Origin: Ceratorhiza oryzae-sativae
Taxonomy: Eukaryota > Basidiomycota > Agaricomycetes > Cantharellales > Ceratobasidiaceae
Direction of reading: 5' to 3'
Length of the DNA: 64,000 nucleotides
Assembly (NCBI GenBank): GCA_030998015.1
Contig: JARWMV010000065.1
Span: forward strand, 21,925 to 85,924
Notes under the pieces: model-generated
Seen by the model: the letters and a program-made list of their open reading frames with translations, nothing else
Databases searched by the model: none
Told to the model about the DNA's origin: nothing
Shown here: positions 20,377 to 32,324 of the stretch, one piece after another
How the letters are laid out: the number at the start of each line of letters is the position of its first letter
Position numbering within the stretch: the stretch's first letter is position 1
Made by a program: the position numbers and the translations under genes

Positions 20377-21212
20377 CTAGTACATGTCATGAGTCTCCAT
20401 GATATCCCTCAGACGTCTTTGTGCAGCTCTGAGGTTCCCTACTTCTTCCACTAGTTCCCTATTCAACTCCTGTACCCTACTTTCTAAGGCCAACTCCGTC
20501 ACCAGAAGGTCACCAGATGACTCAGTTCCATCAGAAAGTGAGTCAGATGGTGATTCTGGCTGGTATTCAGGAGAAGGGGAAGGAGGGTAAGCAAGTCTAA
20601 ACAAGTCAACTTTAGATCTTGACTCAAGAGAAGCAAACTCACTGATATTCAGGAAGCTCTCCTCCTGACTCATATTCCCCATCAGTAGGTGCTTCAGAGA
20701 GTATGGAAGGCTCTCTGGAAGCCTCATGGGGCCAATGTGCATAATCCCTAAACAGATCAGCTTTAGATCTTGACTCAATCAAAGTCAAGAACTTACCAGT
20801 CCATCCTCTCCAGGAACTCCTCATAATCAACAGGGCTTATGCTCCTTGGGGGAGGCACAGGCCTTTCGTCCCTTCTGCCCCATCCATGCATCAAAACCAG
20901 ATCAAATGGGGTTGGCTCCAACCCTGGAGAGGGAGGAGTCGGCCATCCAATCTCAAAATGAGGGCCTTGACGGGGAGCTTCCAATGGATAAGTTGGAAGT
21001 GGAGGGTAGAGGGCAGAGGGTGCTGGATTGGGATACACTGGAAGGGGAACATCTGGGGCAGGCTCGATGCCCTCCCTTCTAGATTGTCGCCTATTCTGCC
21101 TGTTTTGAGATCGCACCCTGGTGCGTTCCCATCTGAGGCCCATAAAGCAACGCTCCAGAAAGTCCAGATGGGTGCTGGGAGTCTGGGGACGTTCGATTGA
21201 GTAGTCAGACAT
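20377..21212 (-). CDS. Element D accessory gene Y1, spliced, coiled-coil C-terminus
   Basis: Three exons (21212-20797, 20747-20643, 20596-20377) join in frame to 246 residues. ATG at 21212. The N-terminal third is basic (RQNRRQSRR), the middle very Pro-rich, then an acidic Ser/Pro segment, and finally a leucine-heptad coiled coil (LALESRVQELNRELVEEVG). The two introns, 49 and 46 nt, are almost the same sequence: both hold GAGTCAAGATCTAAAG and end TTTAG. This points to duplication of an intron-exon unit. Function unknown; the coiled coil suggests oligomerisation. Confidence 0.6.
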
Positions 21213-21649
21213 GTTCAGAGGGTAAACTGTGCAGTATACAGCTGTAGTGACTTAGAGACAACACAAAAATCTTATACTGCATGTATTTCACATCCAGTTG
21301 CCAATAGGAAGCTTACTCCAAATAAAAGAAGCTTGTAACTGGCCAAATAGAGTGCGCTCTGCTGTTATCTGTACAGTTATCACATGCTGATCCTTCCAGA
21401 TCTTTCTTATCTAGTCCTTAAACCTTACAGTTGGTGATCAGTCCAAGCAGTCAACTGAGATTACTTTGCAGTGACTCATTCTGATGATTGCTTAGGGGAT
21501 CAGACAACTTTATACTTTAATTCTATATTCAGAAAGTTCTGGTACAAGACTTAAAGGGAAGATAAGGGGAAAGGTTTCTTGATGGGGACTAGATGTGATT
21601 GATCCAACTAGATCAGTGGTCTTGATAAGATGATCAGGAAAGATCTGAC

Positions 21650-22132
21650 TTACCAAGCTTGGGTAATCTTATCTACAGCTGCAGAAAAGATCCTAAGTAT
21701 TGCTGTCACTCCATCCCTTGCATTTGATCTGTCCAGTACCATAAGTATTAAACCCAGTAAATAGATTTTGGACTTACAGTATGTATGGTCTGGCAGGATA
21801 AATAGCTCAGAGGGCATGCCTCTGTTGCCTGGACCCCTGTAAGGGCTGTACTGCCTGCAATTCCTCACCAAGGCGATGGAGAGGATGTTAGCAGGCTTAA
21901 CTGTCCAGAGGGTCCTCTGCCTGCTAAGGTATACCAATCTGTGTGGCAGGGAAATGACCACCCTGCCAGTGACAGTTATGGTGCGCTCCAGGTTGGAATA
22001 CTCTACTACTACCTCTTGTCCAGGAGCAACCCATATAAAGTCTTCTCCTAGGCTGTATAAGTAGTAGAAGGTGGCAAAGACCATGAGTGCAATGGGGAGA
22101 GTAACAGCAATGATGATAAAGAGGTTGGCCAT
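21650..22132 (-). CDS. Element D accessory ORF X, membrane-anchored
   Basis: 160 residues from ATG 22132, 120 bases after the pol stop. The N-terminus is a clear hydrophobic segment (residues 4-27, LFIIIAVTLPIALMVFATF), a signal anchor or transmembrane helix, followed by a soluble beta-rich region with basic patches. An intron beginning GTAAGTCC near 21779 could replace the last residues by a shorter tail. An envelope-like role is conceivable from its place after integrase, but there is no cleavage site, Cys pattern or second membrane anchor to support it. Confidence 0.45.
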   Translation of the reverse strand: MANLFIIIAVTLPIALMVFATFYYLYSLGEDFIWVAPGQEVVVEYSNLERTITVTGRVVISLPHRLVYLSRQRTLWTVKPANILSIALVRNCRQYSPYRGPGNRGMPSELFILPDHTYCKSKIYLLGLILMVLDRSNARDGVTAILRIFSAAVDKITQAW

Positions 22133-22251
22133 GGTTGGTGTGGTGTTTCCAGAGGTAAATGCCAGCCGATTTATATCTACAAAATGACTTTGTCAGTAAA
22201 CAAACAACAGAGAAATCACGTGTTGTTCTTGGAATGATTTTCAGGAAAGGG

Positions 22252-25200
22252 TTAAGACTTCTTAGATGTCTTGAGGTGTTGCTTAAGTTCCCATTCCTTG
22301 AGTATCCTGGGAGCATTTGTCAACTGCTGCCTGGATAACCATTCATCCCATTCAGGTGGATAACCCACAAATCTTGTAAGATATCGACGCTGTTTTCTCT
22401 GTCCTTTCTTGATCATCTTTTCATCCAGAATTTCTTCCACTTCCCATTCAGGTTCCTTGTCAAAGTCAGATCTATTCAGATGTTTCTTGGGACGGTCTGT
22501 ACCATCTTTATCTCTATGATAAGGTTCCAGATGAGCTATATTAATCACAGGGTGAATCTTGTAGCTGGCTGGAATCTTGATGCAATAAGTTACATCTGAA
22601 AGCTTCTCTAGAACTTCAAAGGGACCATCATACTTCATCTGGAGTTTCCTTCCTTTTCCCTTCTGATTTCTCAGCAGGTTCAGGGAATGTGGATTCAGCA
22701 TGACCAAATCTCCTTCCTGTAGATCAAGATAACTATGGTTCTTGTTGTATTGATCCTCCATGTGAACCTGAGCCAATTTCAAGGCATCCTGAGCTTGAGA
22801 GCGAATAGCTTTCATCATCTCATTGAAGTTCACAGCTTTAGGATCTTCTACAGAGGGTCTGGCTAAAGCTTTACCAGTAGAAGTGAGTAAATCTGAGGGT
22901 CGAAGTGGTTCAAATCCTAAAAGAAGATAAGAAGGTGTAAATCCTGTAGATGTATGCTCCATGGTGTTGTAAGCAAAGCTAAAATCATTTAGGAGGTCAC
23001 TCCAATTGTCCATTGAAGGAAAGACAAAAGCTCTTAAGGCAATCTCTAAGGTTTGGTTCATAATCTCACTCTGTCCATCAGCTTGTGGGTGATAAGCTGT
23101 AGTAAGCGATCTCTGAATGCCAACCAAAGAGGTTAAGTGTTCCCAAAAGGCTCCTGTCCATCTAGAGTCTCTGTCAGTAATAACCTGTCTTGGAAGACCA
23201 TACTTGGTCCATATATGCATGGAATAGTTTGGCAGTCTCTTCCTCATTGATAGAAGTATTGCAAGGGATAAAGTGTGCATACTTAGTCAATTTATCAACT
23301 ATAGTTAGTATGGCATTAAATCCATTGCTAGGAGGAAGATCCATTATAAAATCCATGGTTACTACTTCAAAAGGCTGACTAGGAATTGGAATAGATTGAA
23401 GAAAACCTCTTTGTCCATGTCTTTTAGGCTTAGCCTTTTGACAAATATCACAAGTGCGCACATATTCCTTAATGACTTGTACCATCTTAGGCCCAGTAGT
23501 AGGTGGAAGCTACTTTGTTGTAGGTCCTATGGTAGCCAGCATGAGCTCCTTCTTGAAGAGAGTCATGTATTTCAGCTACTACTTCCTTCTGTAAGTCTTT
23601 AGGGACACACAGCTTGTAATTGTCATCTCTGCAAAAGTAAATAAGACCATTTTCTCCAATCCTGTATTGTTTGTAGGGTGGATTTAGATGATCATACTCA
23701 CCTTGCAGCTTCTTGAGTACATCAGCAAAATGGGGATCATTAGTGTATGCTTCATAAAAGCGATTAACTTCAGATTCATTAATACTGATGTGTAGCTCAT
23801 TCAAACCTGATGTAGCAAGAGAGACATTAGCTTTATATACTTTGTTTCTTACCTTAAACCTTGTCCTAAAACCTTTGGAAGGCTTTTCTTCATTGGCTAA
23901 AGCATGCATAGTCGATTGGACTAGCAAATCCTTCTCAAAGTCTACACCTATTTCTTGGTACAGATTCTTCAGGCATCTTCAGTGTCATTGTTAAAAGTAA
24001 GAGGGGTTGATAAGTCTGCTAAAGGTCCATCTTGTCTAGGGATCCTTCTTCTTAATCTAGAGATTGGGTCAACATTAGTATGGACTTTGCCTGCTCTATG
24101 AACTATTACTAGGTCTGGAAAGGCAGCTATTACTATGCCATAACCAGATAGTCTTCTGTTCACAGTTTGGTAAGTCTTACTCCATTTAAGGGCAGCATGA
24201 TCTGACACTACTACAACTTTAGCACCTTCAAGATACATGTGGAATTTCACTAGACCATCTCTTACACCTAGAGCTTCTCTCTCAGTGGCTGAGTACCTTG
24301 TCTCAGCTGATTTGAGAAGTCTTGACCAGTAGGCAATGACTCGCTCTATGTGTACTTCAGTTTCTTCAAAGTCTTCATTCCAAGTATCTTCATAGTCAAA
24401 AGTTTCAGTACCATCAGCCCCCCCAGTCAGGATGACCTTTCCTTTGGAGTCAGGTGTAATAAACCTGGGGACAGGTAACCCTTCTTGGTGAGCTTTCTTA
24501 CATTGATCATAAACTCTAGTTCCTTTCAGGTCCTTAAGTTTCATGGTTTGAATTTGCTGTAAGATAGCAGCTATTCCAAAGTCACATGCATCAGTATAAA
24601 GCCTATAGGGCATCCCTGGTATTGGGTAAGAGAGAACTGGTGCATTGGCTAGGACTAGCTTAGCTAGTTTGAAAGCATGGGATTCCAATTTATCCCATTT
24701 CCACTTGACACTCTTCTTTAAGAGATTAAATAATGGAGCTACTATCCAAGTATAATATGGAATATAACTTGAAAAGTAGGTCATCATTCCTAAGAATGTT
24801 TGTAATGTAGGTATATCCTTAGGTTCCTCTAATTGTAGAATGCCTTCCACTTTCTCCTTATGGGTAGACATGCCAAGTCTGGACACCTTTTGTCCTAAAA
24901 GGAGCAAGATTGATATCCAAGGTGGCATTTACCAGGAGAAAGAGTCAATCCAGAGTCTGCAATGGCCTTTAATACTTTGTCTAAATGCTCACAGTGGTCT
25001 TCAAATGACTTGCTGTATATCACAATGTCATCTATATATACTAGAGCAAATATCCATAAGAATGGGGCCAAAACATCAGTCATAACCCTTTGGAATACTG
25101 GAGGTCCATTTCTCCATCCAAAAGGCATTCTTCTGAATTGAAAGTGTCCTCTGTGACATCTAAATGCTGTCTTAGGCCTATCCTCATCCTTTATCTGGAG

Positions 25201-25641
25201 TTGGGTAAAGCCTGCTAGAGCATCTAGAGTACTGAGATATTGGGCTCCTTCAAGTGAATGAAGGATGTCTTGTTGCCTAGGAGGGTATTCATCTGGTATA
25301 GCTACTGCATTAAGCTTCCTGTAATCAATGCACAAGCAAGGCTTATTATTCCGCCATACTACAAGCACTGGGAAGCCCCAAGGGCTCTTAGATTCCTCAA
25401 TTACACCTAAGCGCAACCAATCATCTATTTGCTTGTCTATAGCAGCCTTAGCTTCTTCACTTGGCCTATAAGGAGTTAAAGCAATTTCCTTTGTACCTGG
25501 TCTGAGATTAATCTCTACCCTGGCTGGGTAATTGCCAAGTCTGCCATCTAATCCAAAAGCTTCAAAGTTCTTCTTAACAACCCTTTGCAAGCTTTTCTTC
25601 TGATCTGGAGTCAAATTGTCTCCCCAATGTACTTCTGCCAA
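22252..25641 (-). pseudogene. pol: pol of element D: RT, RNase H, integrase, chromodomain
   Basis: Pieces in shifted frames. 25641-24895 is reverse transcriptase with YIDD (LVYIDDIVIYS). 24928-23969 is the RT thumb and RNase H (YTDACDFGIAAIL, SATEREALGVRDG). 23927-23487 is the linker and integrase zinc region (HDSLQEGAHAGYHRTY). 23485-23174 holds the first catalytic Asp (TIVDKLTKYAHF). 23280-22252 holds TDRDSRW, the DDE glutamate (ADGQSEIMNQ) and a chromodomain-like end (WEVEEILDEKM...RFVGYPPEWDEWL). Protease and gag are missing to the right, where copy C is inserted. Several frameshifts make it inactive. Confidence 0.9.
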
Positions 25642-25702
25642 GAGTCTTTCCCTAGGGACTGGCTCTGGGTCAGGCAGTTCAGCAGTTTTAGGGCCTCCCT
25701 CT

Positions 25703-26371
25703 TGTTATGACCTGTCAAACAGACATAACAGAATAACCTAATATTTTTATGGATTTATGGCATTTTTCCTAAGCAGAACAAGCCATAAACAAGGTCATGT
25801 GACCTTGGCACTTAACTGGCACTTACAGTGGTTACCCTGAACTCGCTCCAGCATTTCTCTCCCTTGTTACTTGGAGCAAGGAGCAAGTTGTCACATGATC
25901 TTGGCACTTACAGCAGGATCACATGACCTCAGCACTTACGGTGGTTACCCTGAACTCACTCCAGCATTTCTCTCCATTGTTACTTGGAGCAAGGAGCAAG
26001 TTGTCACATGATCTCAGTGCTTACAGCAGGATCATGTGGCCTCAGTGCTTACCCCTTGGACCTTGTGTGGCTCTATAAGATTTGGAGCTGCACAAACTGA
26101 AGATAAACAATTACCTAACCCATAGTACTGTATATAACCTACACCTACTGCAGATTGTGCTTAGATAATACATCCGCAGCCACCGCAGCTGCAGGCATAT
26201 ATAAGAAGGGTAAAGCAAGACTGGATGCCTCAGCTTGCTTTATCTCATCAACCACCATAGACCATAGCAAACACTGTAACTAGAACACTCAATACATACC
26301 GCATAGCACCAAACCATCAACACAGCCACTACTTAAGTGCTTTGCAAGGAAGCATCCAGAGGGTCACAACA
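25703..26371 (+). repeat. 5' LTR of copy C
   Basis: 669 bp from TGTTATGACC to GGGTCACAACA. Reverse-complement homologue of the F LTRs, with degenerate internal repeats. TATATAAG (26198-26205) lies 34 bases before AGCTTGCTTTAT (26232-26243), the predicted RNA start. Confidence 0.88.
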
Positions 26372-26373
26372 TT

Positions 26374-26385
26374 ATAAAGCAAGCT
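26374..26385 (+). promoter_or_regulatory. Self-priming site of copy C
   Basis: ATAAAGCAAGCT, two bases after the LTR, is the exact complement of the predicted transcript start at 26232-26243. The pairing is intact although the rest of the LTR has diverged from F. Confidence 0.75.
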
Positions 26386-26491
26386 CTTAACTTAACTAGT
26401 GGCAAACATAAGTATACTACACAGATACTAAGGGCTGAGTACACAAGAAACCAGCTAACTCCTGTGATACATAAGAGAACACAAAGAAACT

Positions 26492-28327
26492 ATGTCACAG
26501 AGACCACAAACTCGATCTCAAAGCAGAGTGGCAAATAGTAGACCACAATCACCCAAACCTGTTACTCCCCCAGAGGCTGAAGGTAACCGAGACGAGACCC
26601 TCCAAGGAATGCCAGGGGGGTTGCCACAAAACCCACAACCAGTGGCTAAACCTAACCCCACTCAGGCCCCCATCCTGGGAGGGCAAATAGGGGGAATACT
26701 GCTCTGCAGCCCTCAACCGCCAATTCACCTGATAAATCCAGACCCAGAAGATATCTCAAATCCAGAGAGGGATGAGGTAGAAGATATGACCCAAACCATA
26801 TATGAACAAGGCACGGCCTTGGCAGAAGAGGCAAGGACACAACCCCAGCCAGGTCCCAGAACCATAACCACTGCCAACCCTATTCACACCATTGCCACTG
26901 CCATCAGGGTGGGTCTCAAGGAACTTAGAGACAATAACCATAGGGAACTAGAAAAGGCAATCACAGGTATAAATCAGTGTCAAATATCACTAACCCAGCA
27001 AGAAGGAAATGTGGACTGGATGGTAAGATCAATGGAAACATCCAACAAAAATGTCCTCTATGTGGCAAAGAACCAGGACAACCTAAAAGCAGAAATGGGG
27101 AACCTGATAAAAGAATTAAAGGACATCTCCATGGAAATAAACCAGGTACTGGGAATGCAAGAGTGAAAGCTCAAAAGCTTAGAGAAGAAAACTGAAAACA
27201 CAGGGGAGATCCTGACTGCACTAGAACAACAGGTAACCAATCTAGGAAATGAGCTCCAGAAAACAACTGAAGCAGGAAGGCCAAGGGAAAGGACAGAAGA
27301 GACCAGGGGAAGAACTAGGGTGGTCATAGGAAGCCCCTCATGATCCCCCTCAGCCTCCCTGGTACAAACACCCTTTCTGGGAAGAACCTTCCAGGCTGAG
27401 TCCACAATAAGACCCCAAACAGAACCTCCATCCCAAGCAAACCAACCTACCCTTGCTGCAAACCACACTCCTAAGGAGGCGCAACTAGGGAGACCCAGCA
27501 AATTTAATGGGAAAAAAGGGAAGGAAGCTGAGAACTTCATAATCAGCATGGAACTTTTCTTTGCTGACTATGACAAATCAGCCTTTGACAACCGAAAAAA
27601 GATATCTGCTGTGTTAATGAACATGGAGGACAGGGAAGCAGCAAACTGGGCACAACCTTACTGCTGGAAACTACTAGCAGGCAAACACACAGGTATCCTT
27701 GCATCCTGGAAGGATTTCAGGAAGGGATTCCTGGATGCTTTTAATGACCCAGTCATAAAGGAAAAGACCATCTGGAAACTAAGGAAATTAACGCAAACCA
27801 AGAGTGCATTGGATTATGCTACCCAATTCCAGATCCTGATCCAAGAAGTAGACTGGAACCAGGAAGCCCTCAAGGACCAATTCAGGGAAGGGTGAAAACC
27901 CAAAGTATGACAAGAGACCTTAAGGATTGAAGTACTGGCAAATGAGGCTGAAGGTCCATCATATACCTTAGATCAATTAATCAACTTTGCCTGCAAAATG
28001 GACGACATGCAGTTTGCAAACCAGATAATGAATGCAAGGACCAGCAACTCATCAAATTCAACCTGGGCACCAGCAAAATACAAAGAAGGGGGGAACAAGC
28101 CTTCAGGGACCAGCAGCAAACAGGGGAATACCCAAACTAACAACATGGTAAGGATACCAAACAGTGAAAAAGACAGGCAAAGGAAAGAAGGACTCTGTAT
28201 CAAATGCAGTAAATCAGGGCATGTCCTGAAGGACTGCCGAGGCCAGTGGACCTACGACAAAGCTAAGATACAAGGGAAGGCCAGCAGACAAGTTGAAGAA
28301 GAAAGCAGCTCTGAGTCGGAAAACTAA
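26492..28327 (+). pseudogene. gag: gag of copy C
   Basis: Begins MSQRPQTRSQSR. Long open pieces 26492-27166, 27548-27895 and 27998-28327 are broken by TGA codons (27164-27166, two near 27892-27910) and a frameshift near 27350-27480. Retrotransposon gag core (LFFADYDKSAF, WKDFRKGFLDAFND) and zinc knuckle (CIKCSKSGHVLKDC). One stop, at KVxQE, is a CGA arginine codon in F. Confidence 0.85.
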
Positions 28328-28344
28328 TTGGTCCTACCACTTCC

Positions 28345-28892
28345 ATGTTGGAGGACCCTGATATAACCCCTACTGCAGATGTATGTTACCTCAAGAAGTC
28401 TAGTAATCAATCAATAATATACACTACAGTAGAGGGAATCATGGAACCAGCAAAGACACTGATTGACTCAGGATCTTCAACCAACTTCATTGATAAGGCC
28501 TATTCAAGGGAAAAGGGGATTCCGACCACTCCCCTCAAACACAAGAAATCAATTGTGGCCATTGATGGAAATGAAATCAAGGATGCCATAGAAGAAAGGG
28601 CAGAACTAAATATTGAAGTGGAAGGGAAGACACTGAAATGCTCCCTTTATGTGATGACCCTAGGTGACACAGACATAGTCCTAGGGAAAGAATGGCTTGA
28701 TGAAGCAGAACCTATCATAGGTTGGAAAGACCTTACCATCTCATACCCAGACAAAATCAAGGCAAGGGCAGCAAGTGAAAGCCTACAAATCCCAGAAGAA
28801 TTTAAGGATTTTGAAGACCTGTTTGGGGAAGAAGGTTTCTGAGAACTTCCACCCCACTGAGGTAACCTGGACTTCAAAATGGACCTGATTGA
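28345..28892 (+). pseudogene. pol: Protease part of pol, copy C, truncated
   Basis: ATG at 28345, 18 bases after the gag stop and in a different frame, as in F. Aspartic protease site LIDSGSSTNF. The frame stops at 28842 after GEEGF through a small insertion, and homology ends at 28892. Confidence 0.85.
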
Positions 28893-29397
28893 GATCAGTT
28901 GTTTAGACCAGGCTGTCCCAACCAGCTCATGGTGCCACAAACCCATATACATGTGTTATTATGTGTCTGTGGGACCCATGACCAGGCTCTGATTCACCAG
29001 AACCATGGAAGGTATCAAAACACATGTGTAGATGTGTGATATGAGCAATAAGGCAGTTGCAAGATAGATTCACCAACCAGGTTGAATCCAGTGGGTTTGT
29101 ATGGGGCTCACTAAGGCCCTGTCACACAAGCCCCGTGGTTTGAACACGCTTGTGGCTGGTTCAACCCTTAGGACAACTCAGGCAGTAAACAAGGTTGCAA
29201 AGGCCAGGTGTATGCATGCTCTGGTGACTGCAAATTAGAGCAAATCACATTGACAACAATTGCAGTTACATCATGAGCTGCAAATGAGTCCAAAAAACAA
29301 TATATGCATACCTCTGATAGAAGGCAGGGCAACACCTCTGGGTATATATACCCATATTGCGGAGGTTTGAACACAGCCAGAGCTTTGCAGCGTCAAG
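28893..29397. other. Junction and upstream region, no gene
   Basis: Unrelated to the retroelements on the left. Holds GGTATATATACC (about 29341-29352), a TATA-like palindrome 50 bases before a possible ATG at 29398. Nothing else recognised. Confidence 0.35.
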
Positions 29398-32013
29398 ATG
29401 TCAAAATGAAAAGCCATTGCTGGCGGCTACAAAGATTCCAACAATGAACATGAGTCAGAGCCACCCGATTCCAGCTTGTTGGTCAAGAAGTCGCATTCTG
29501 CAGCACCAACACTTCCTTGCTTCAGTTTGACCCCTCAACCAGGGTGTGCACTGTTCCAGCTATGGCACTCAAAGATGATGTTGGGTTGATCTGCAAGTTT
29601 AGGTGCACACTCATGTGCAGCGTCGTTTTCAGCACGAAGTACACCTTCTGCACAGGGCACTCCTCTAACGAGTCATAATCAGCCCTTGGCAAATGAAAAT
29701 TGTGAGTCAATCATCTCTAGCTATGCATATAGCCTTACTTATTGGCTTCTTCAACCAACACACAGCTTTGGAGTCTGAACCTGAAGAACCCAACACTCAG
29801 AAGTCCAAGCTCAAAGGACCTGGCCCTTGTCAGTCCATGAGTAACACCAATTCCCAGAAGAAGCCCATCTTAGCTGTGCGCACAGGTGAGTAGCCAAATA
29901 TAGATTGAAACAAGTGCTTATGCACCTTGAATAGAGCAACTTGAAGCCCCCTCCCTACCAACACAATCATGCTTGGTGCGCTCACTCGAGTGTCAAGTTA
30001 ACAATCTTACGGCCAAAATTGAAGAACATCAAGAGGTAGCGGCTGCGGAGCACAAGCAAACCAACAACAAACTCACCCAATTGCTGGAATTTGTCGCCTC
30101 TTGGACACCACTGAATGCCCCTTCTGCGCAGGGGCTCAACTCTGGTGCGGCCAGCCCCATTACCCAACAACACTTCTCAGCAACTGATGGCAGCCAGGTC
30201 TCAAATCCCATGCCAATGCCCGAGATCCTTGTGATCATTGCTAAATTAGGTTCCAATTCTGTGAAGAGGGATTTGGGGGTGTATGATAATGCTGTTAAAG
30301 TACATACACTTCTGATTGTGTTAACAGTGGTACTCACTATGCACCCAGGCTCATGCTTGGGAGGCATGGTACCATATGTTGGATATATCTGCTGCAAAGG
30401 GGATCCGAGCATGGTATGAGGATGAACATGGAAACCACAACGTATTCCCAGAGGCCTTCATTGACCCAGTCACAAGGCACTGTACACCATTCCCAAATTA
30501 TTTGAAGTCCTTACAGAAACAGGGCATTTGGGCACCCACATACATCAAACATTTCTTGGGTCTGATCCCGAAAGACAACAGTGAGCTCTCAGTGTTCCTT
30601 ATATCACTATCTCAGGAAGATATTATACTGCTCTTGTTTCACGGCCCGTGGAAGACTGCACAGAGTACATGGCGGTCAGGCAACATGAAGATGGAGGTTG
30701 CTCTTACAGAAGCATGCCTACAACAGGCCATCACTTACATTTCTCAGAGAGTGAGTGAATCGTTTGGGCTGAAGTTTTTGGTGATTAAATTATGCTTGCT
30801 TTGATCCACAGAAAGATAAGATGTGTAGTGGGTATATGAAAGTGATTCCCAGTTTGCAGGGCCCGCAGTGGGCGTTCCTCTGCAATCCTGGGTACATGTC
30901 AGATGAATGGGAGGAGGATGACAGGGTTATTGTGAAGCATGCAAGATACTGGGCAGCTTGGGTACGCCTCTTACTTCCTTTTGCACACCTATTCACTCAC
31001 TGATGATTGCTTACAGATTAACAACTTATTTGGCAGTATGGATTCTGCCGAGGCCCAGAAGCCAAAGGCAAAACCTGGTCCTACCTTGCCATGGGTGGTC
31101 CATCTTGTGGAGCTTCCAGTCCCTTCGCTCTTCCATGGAGCAGGTAGCGCAAGAGTTGTTGTACGAATTGCTGCTGCTGCTATTGGGAAGAGTTGGAGAG
31201 AGCAGCACTGAGTCAATTTTCTCAGTTATTCTCATATCATTGATATGAAAGCCATCACCAAACCAGATATTTCTGATTTTCTACTACAGCACCCGAAGCT
31301 GATTACAGAGCTTGGCAACGACAACAAGCTCAAGGCGAAGTCTGGGGATGAGATAGTTAATGAACACGATACATTGGCTGAGGACAAAACAGGTCCTAGT
31401 TACACTGGTGGTGAATATGATGGGGCATATGGATGCCAGATACTGAGCAGCAGCCTCAATGTAAGTGTTGGTTATCAGGAGAATTGAAACTCTCATCTTA
31501 ATTGCTTGACACAGAATGCAATGGAGCTGAAGGATTGCATTGATCCCAGTGAGTCTTTCACATGATCAATGCACTGTTGTAACTAACCTTGCCTTTAGTT
31601 GATATCCCAATCAACCCTCAAATTCTTGAAGCGAGCCACCCAAAGCCTGTTGACGAAACTCAGGTTATGTAAGCGTTAACATGAAGAAATCTATATCTGA
31701 CAATATGCGATGTGTAGAACTCCCAAACACATCTGCACCTTCTGTCAGTGCCGTTGCCCATCAAGCAAATGAGATCTCCACATCCCAGACCCAGGAATCG
31801 GACTTGCCGGCAGACAATTCTTTGGTTTCTTTTCTGTATCCCAATGCTCATCCTCCAATGCCACCACCCCCAATGCCTGATATGCAGGCTGCTTCTGTCA
31901 GTGTTGGCCTAGGAGAAGCACTGCTGCCAAAGAAACGTGGGTGTCCCAAGGGTTCAAAAAATAAGCCCAAAGCCCCTGCAACGGGGTCTGCTGACACAAC
32001 ACCAAATGCTTGA
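29398..32013 (+). CDS. Transposon-associated spliced gene with AT-hook, function unknown
   Basis: Plus-strand exons in good coding style but with incompletely fixed splice points. The first part is Ser/Pro/Lys-rich, with a TGA four codons after the ATG at 29398. A coiled coil follows near 30000 (VNNLTAKIEEHQEVAAAEHK), then a conserved-looking domain at 30376-30751 (RAWYEDEHGNHNVFPEAFID, TYIKHFLGLIPKDN), an exon with GYMKVIPSLQGPQW...ARYWAAW, and a C-terminal AT-hook-like KKRGCPKGSKNKPK near 31940. It lies opposite the TNP2 gene and may be the second (DNA-binding) gene of the CACTA-like element. The early TGA suggests decay or a different start. Confidence 0.45.
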
Positions 32014-32324
32014 TCAGGTAAGGTTCCTCTCACAATTTATCAACTTTTACAATGTAATGACCTCTTATGATGTAACAAGCTATGAGCTTTGACTACCTGT
32101 GATGAATGCATTTTATCTATTGCATACTTGGCTTGTTGTTTCGTACTCAGCCTCATTAAGAACACTTAAGCCCACCAATACTCCCATAGACAATACTTGG
32201 ACTTGTTGAATGGCAGAGCACCAGTCCGTGCTTTGATCTGAGCCAACTTGTACATTTGTTGTGCCTGCATCCAAAGCCTGTTCTGCTCAAAAGCAAGTGC
32301 AGCATTTGTCTCCTTGAAGATGGA

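Larger units (their letters stand above)
149..25702 (-). mobile_element. Element D: Ty3/gypsy LTR retrotransposon with accessory genes, 5' part lost, element E nested inside
   Basis: Minus-strand retrotransposon. From right to left it has pol (25641-22252), a membrane-protein ORF (22132-21650), two spliced accessory genes, a purine-rich tract and a 3' LTR (149-1580). Its 5' LTR and gag are absent: at 25703 the sequence switches to an LTR of copy C, which sits in plus orientation. Element E (1689-19204) is inserted in the last accessory gene. Frameshifts in pol make D inactive. The accessory genes are on the same strand as pol and lie between pol and the 3' LTR, as in element F. The LTR family is unlike those of E and F. 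Confidence 0.75.
25703..28892 (+). mobile_element. Copy C: truncated second member of the element F family
   Basis: Plus-strand LTR (25703-26371), self-priming site, gag and the beginning of pol. Homology to F stops at 28892, just after the protease, inside DFKMDLIE. Beyond it the sequence is unrelated, so pol, cargo and 3' LTR are lost. Where F has CG dinucleotides C often has TG or CA (for example GGCGCTTA against GGCACTTA), and CGA codons have become TGA. Confidence 0.88.

Noticed and set aside
21650..22132. ORF X as a retroviral envelope gene
   Set aside because: Only one N-terminal hydrophobic segment, and no cleavage site, glycosylation cluster or fusion peptide. Kept as an accessory ORF.
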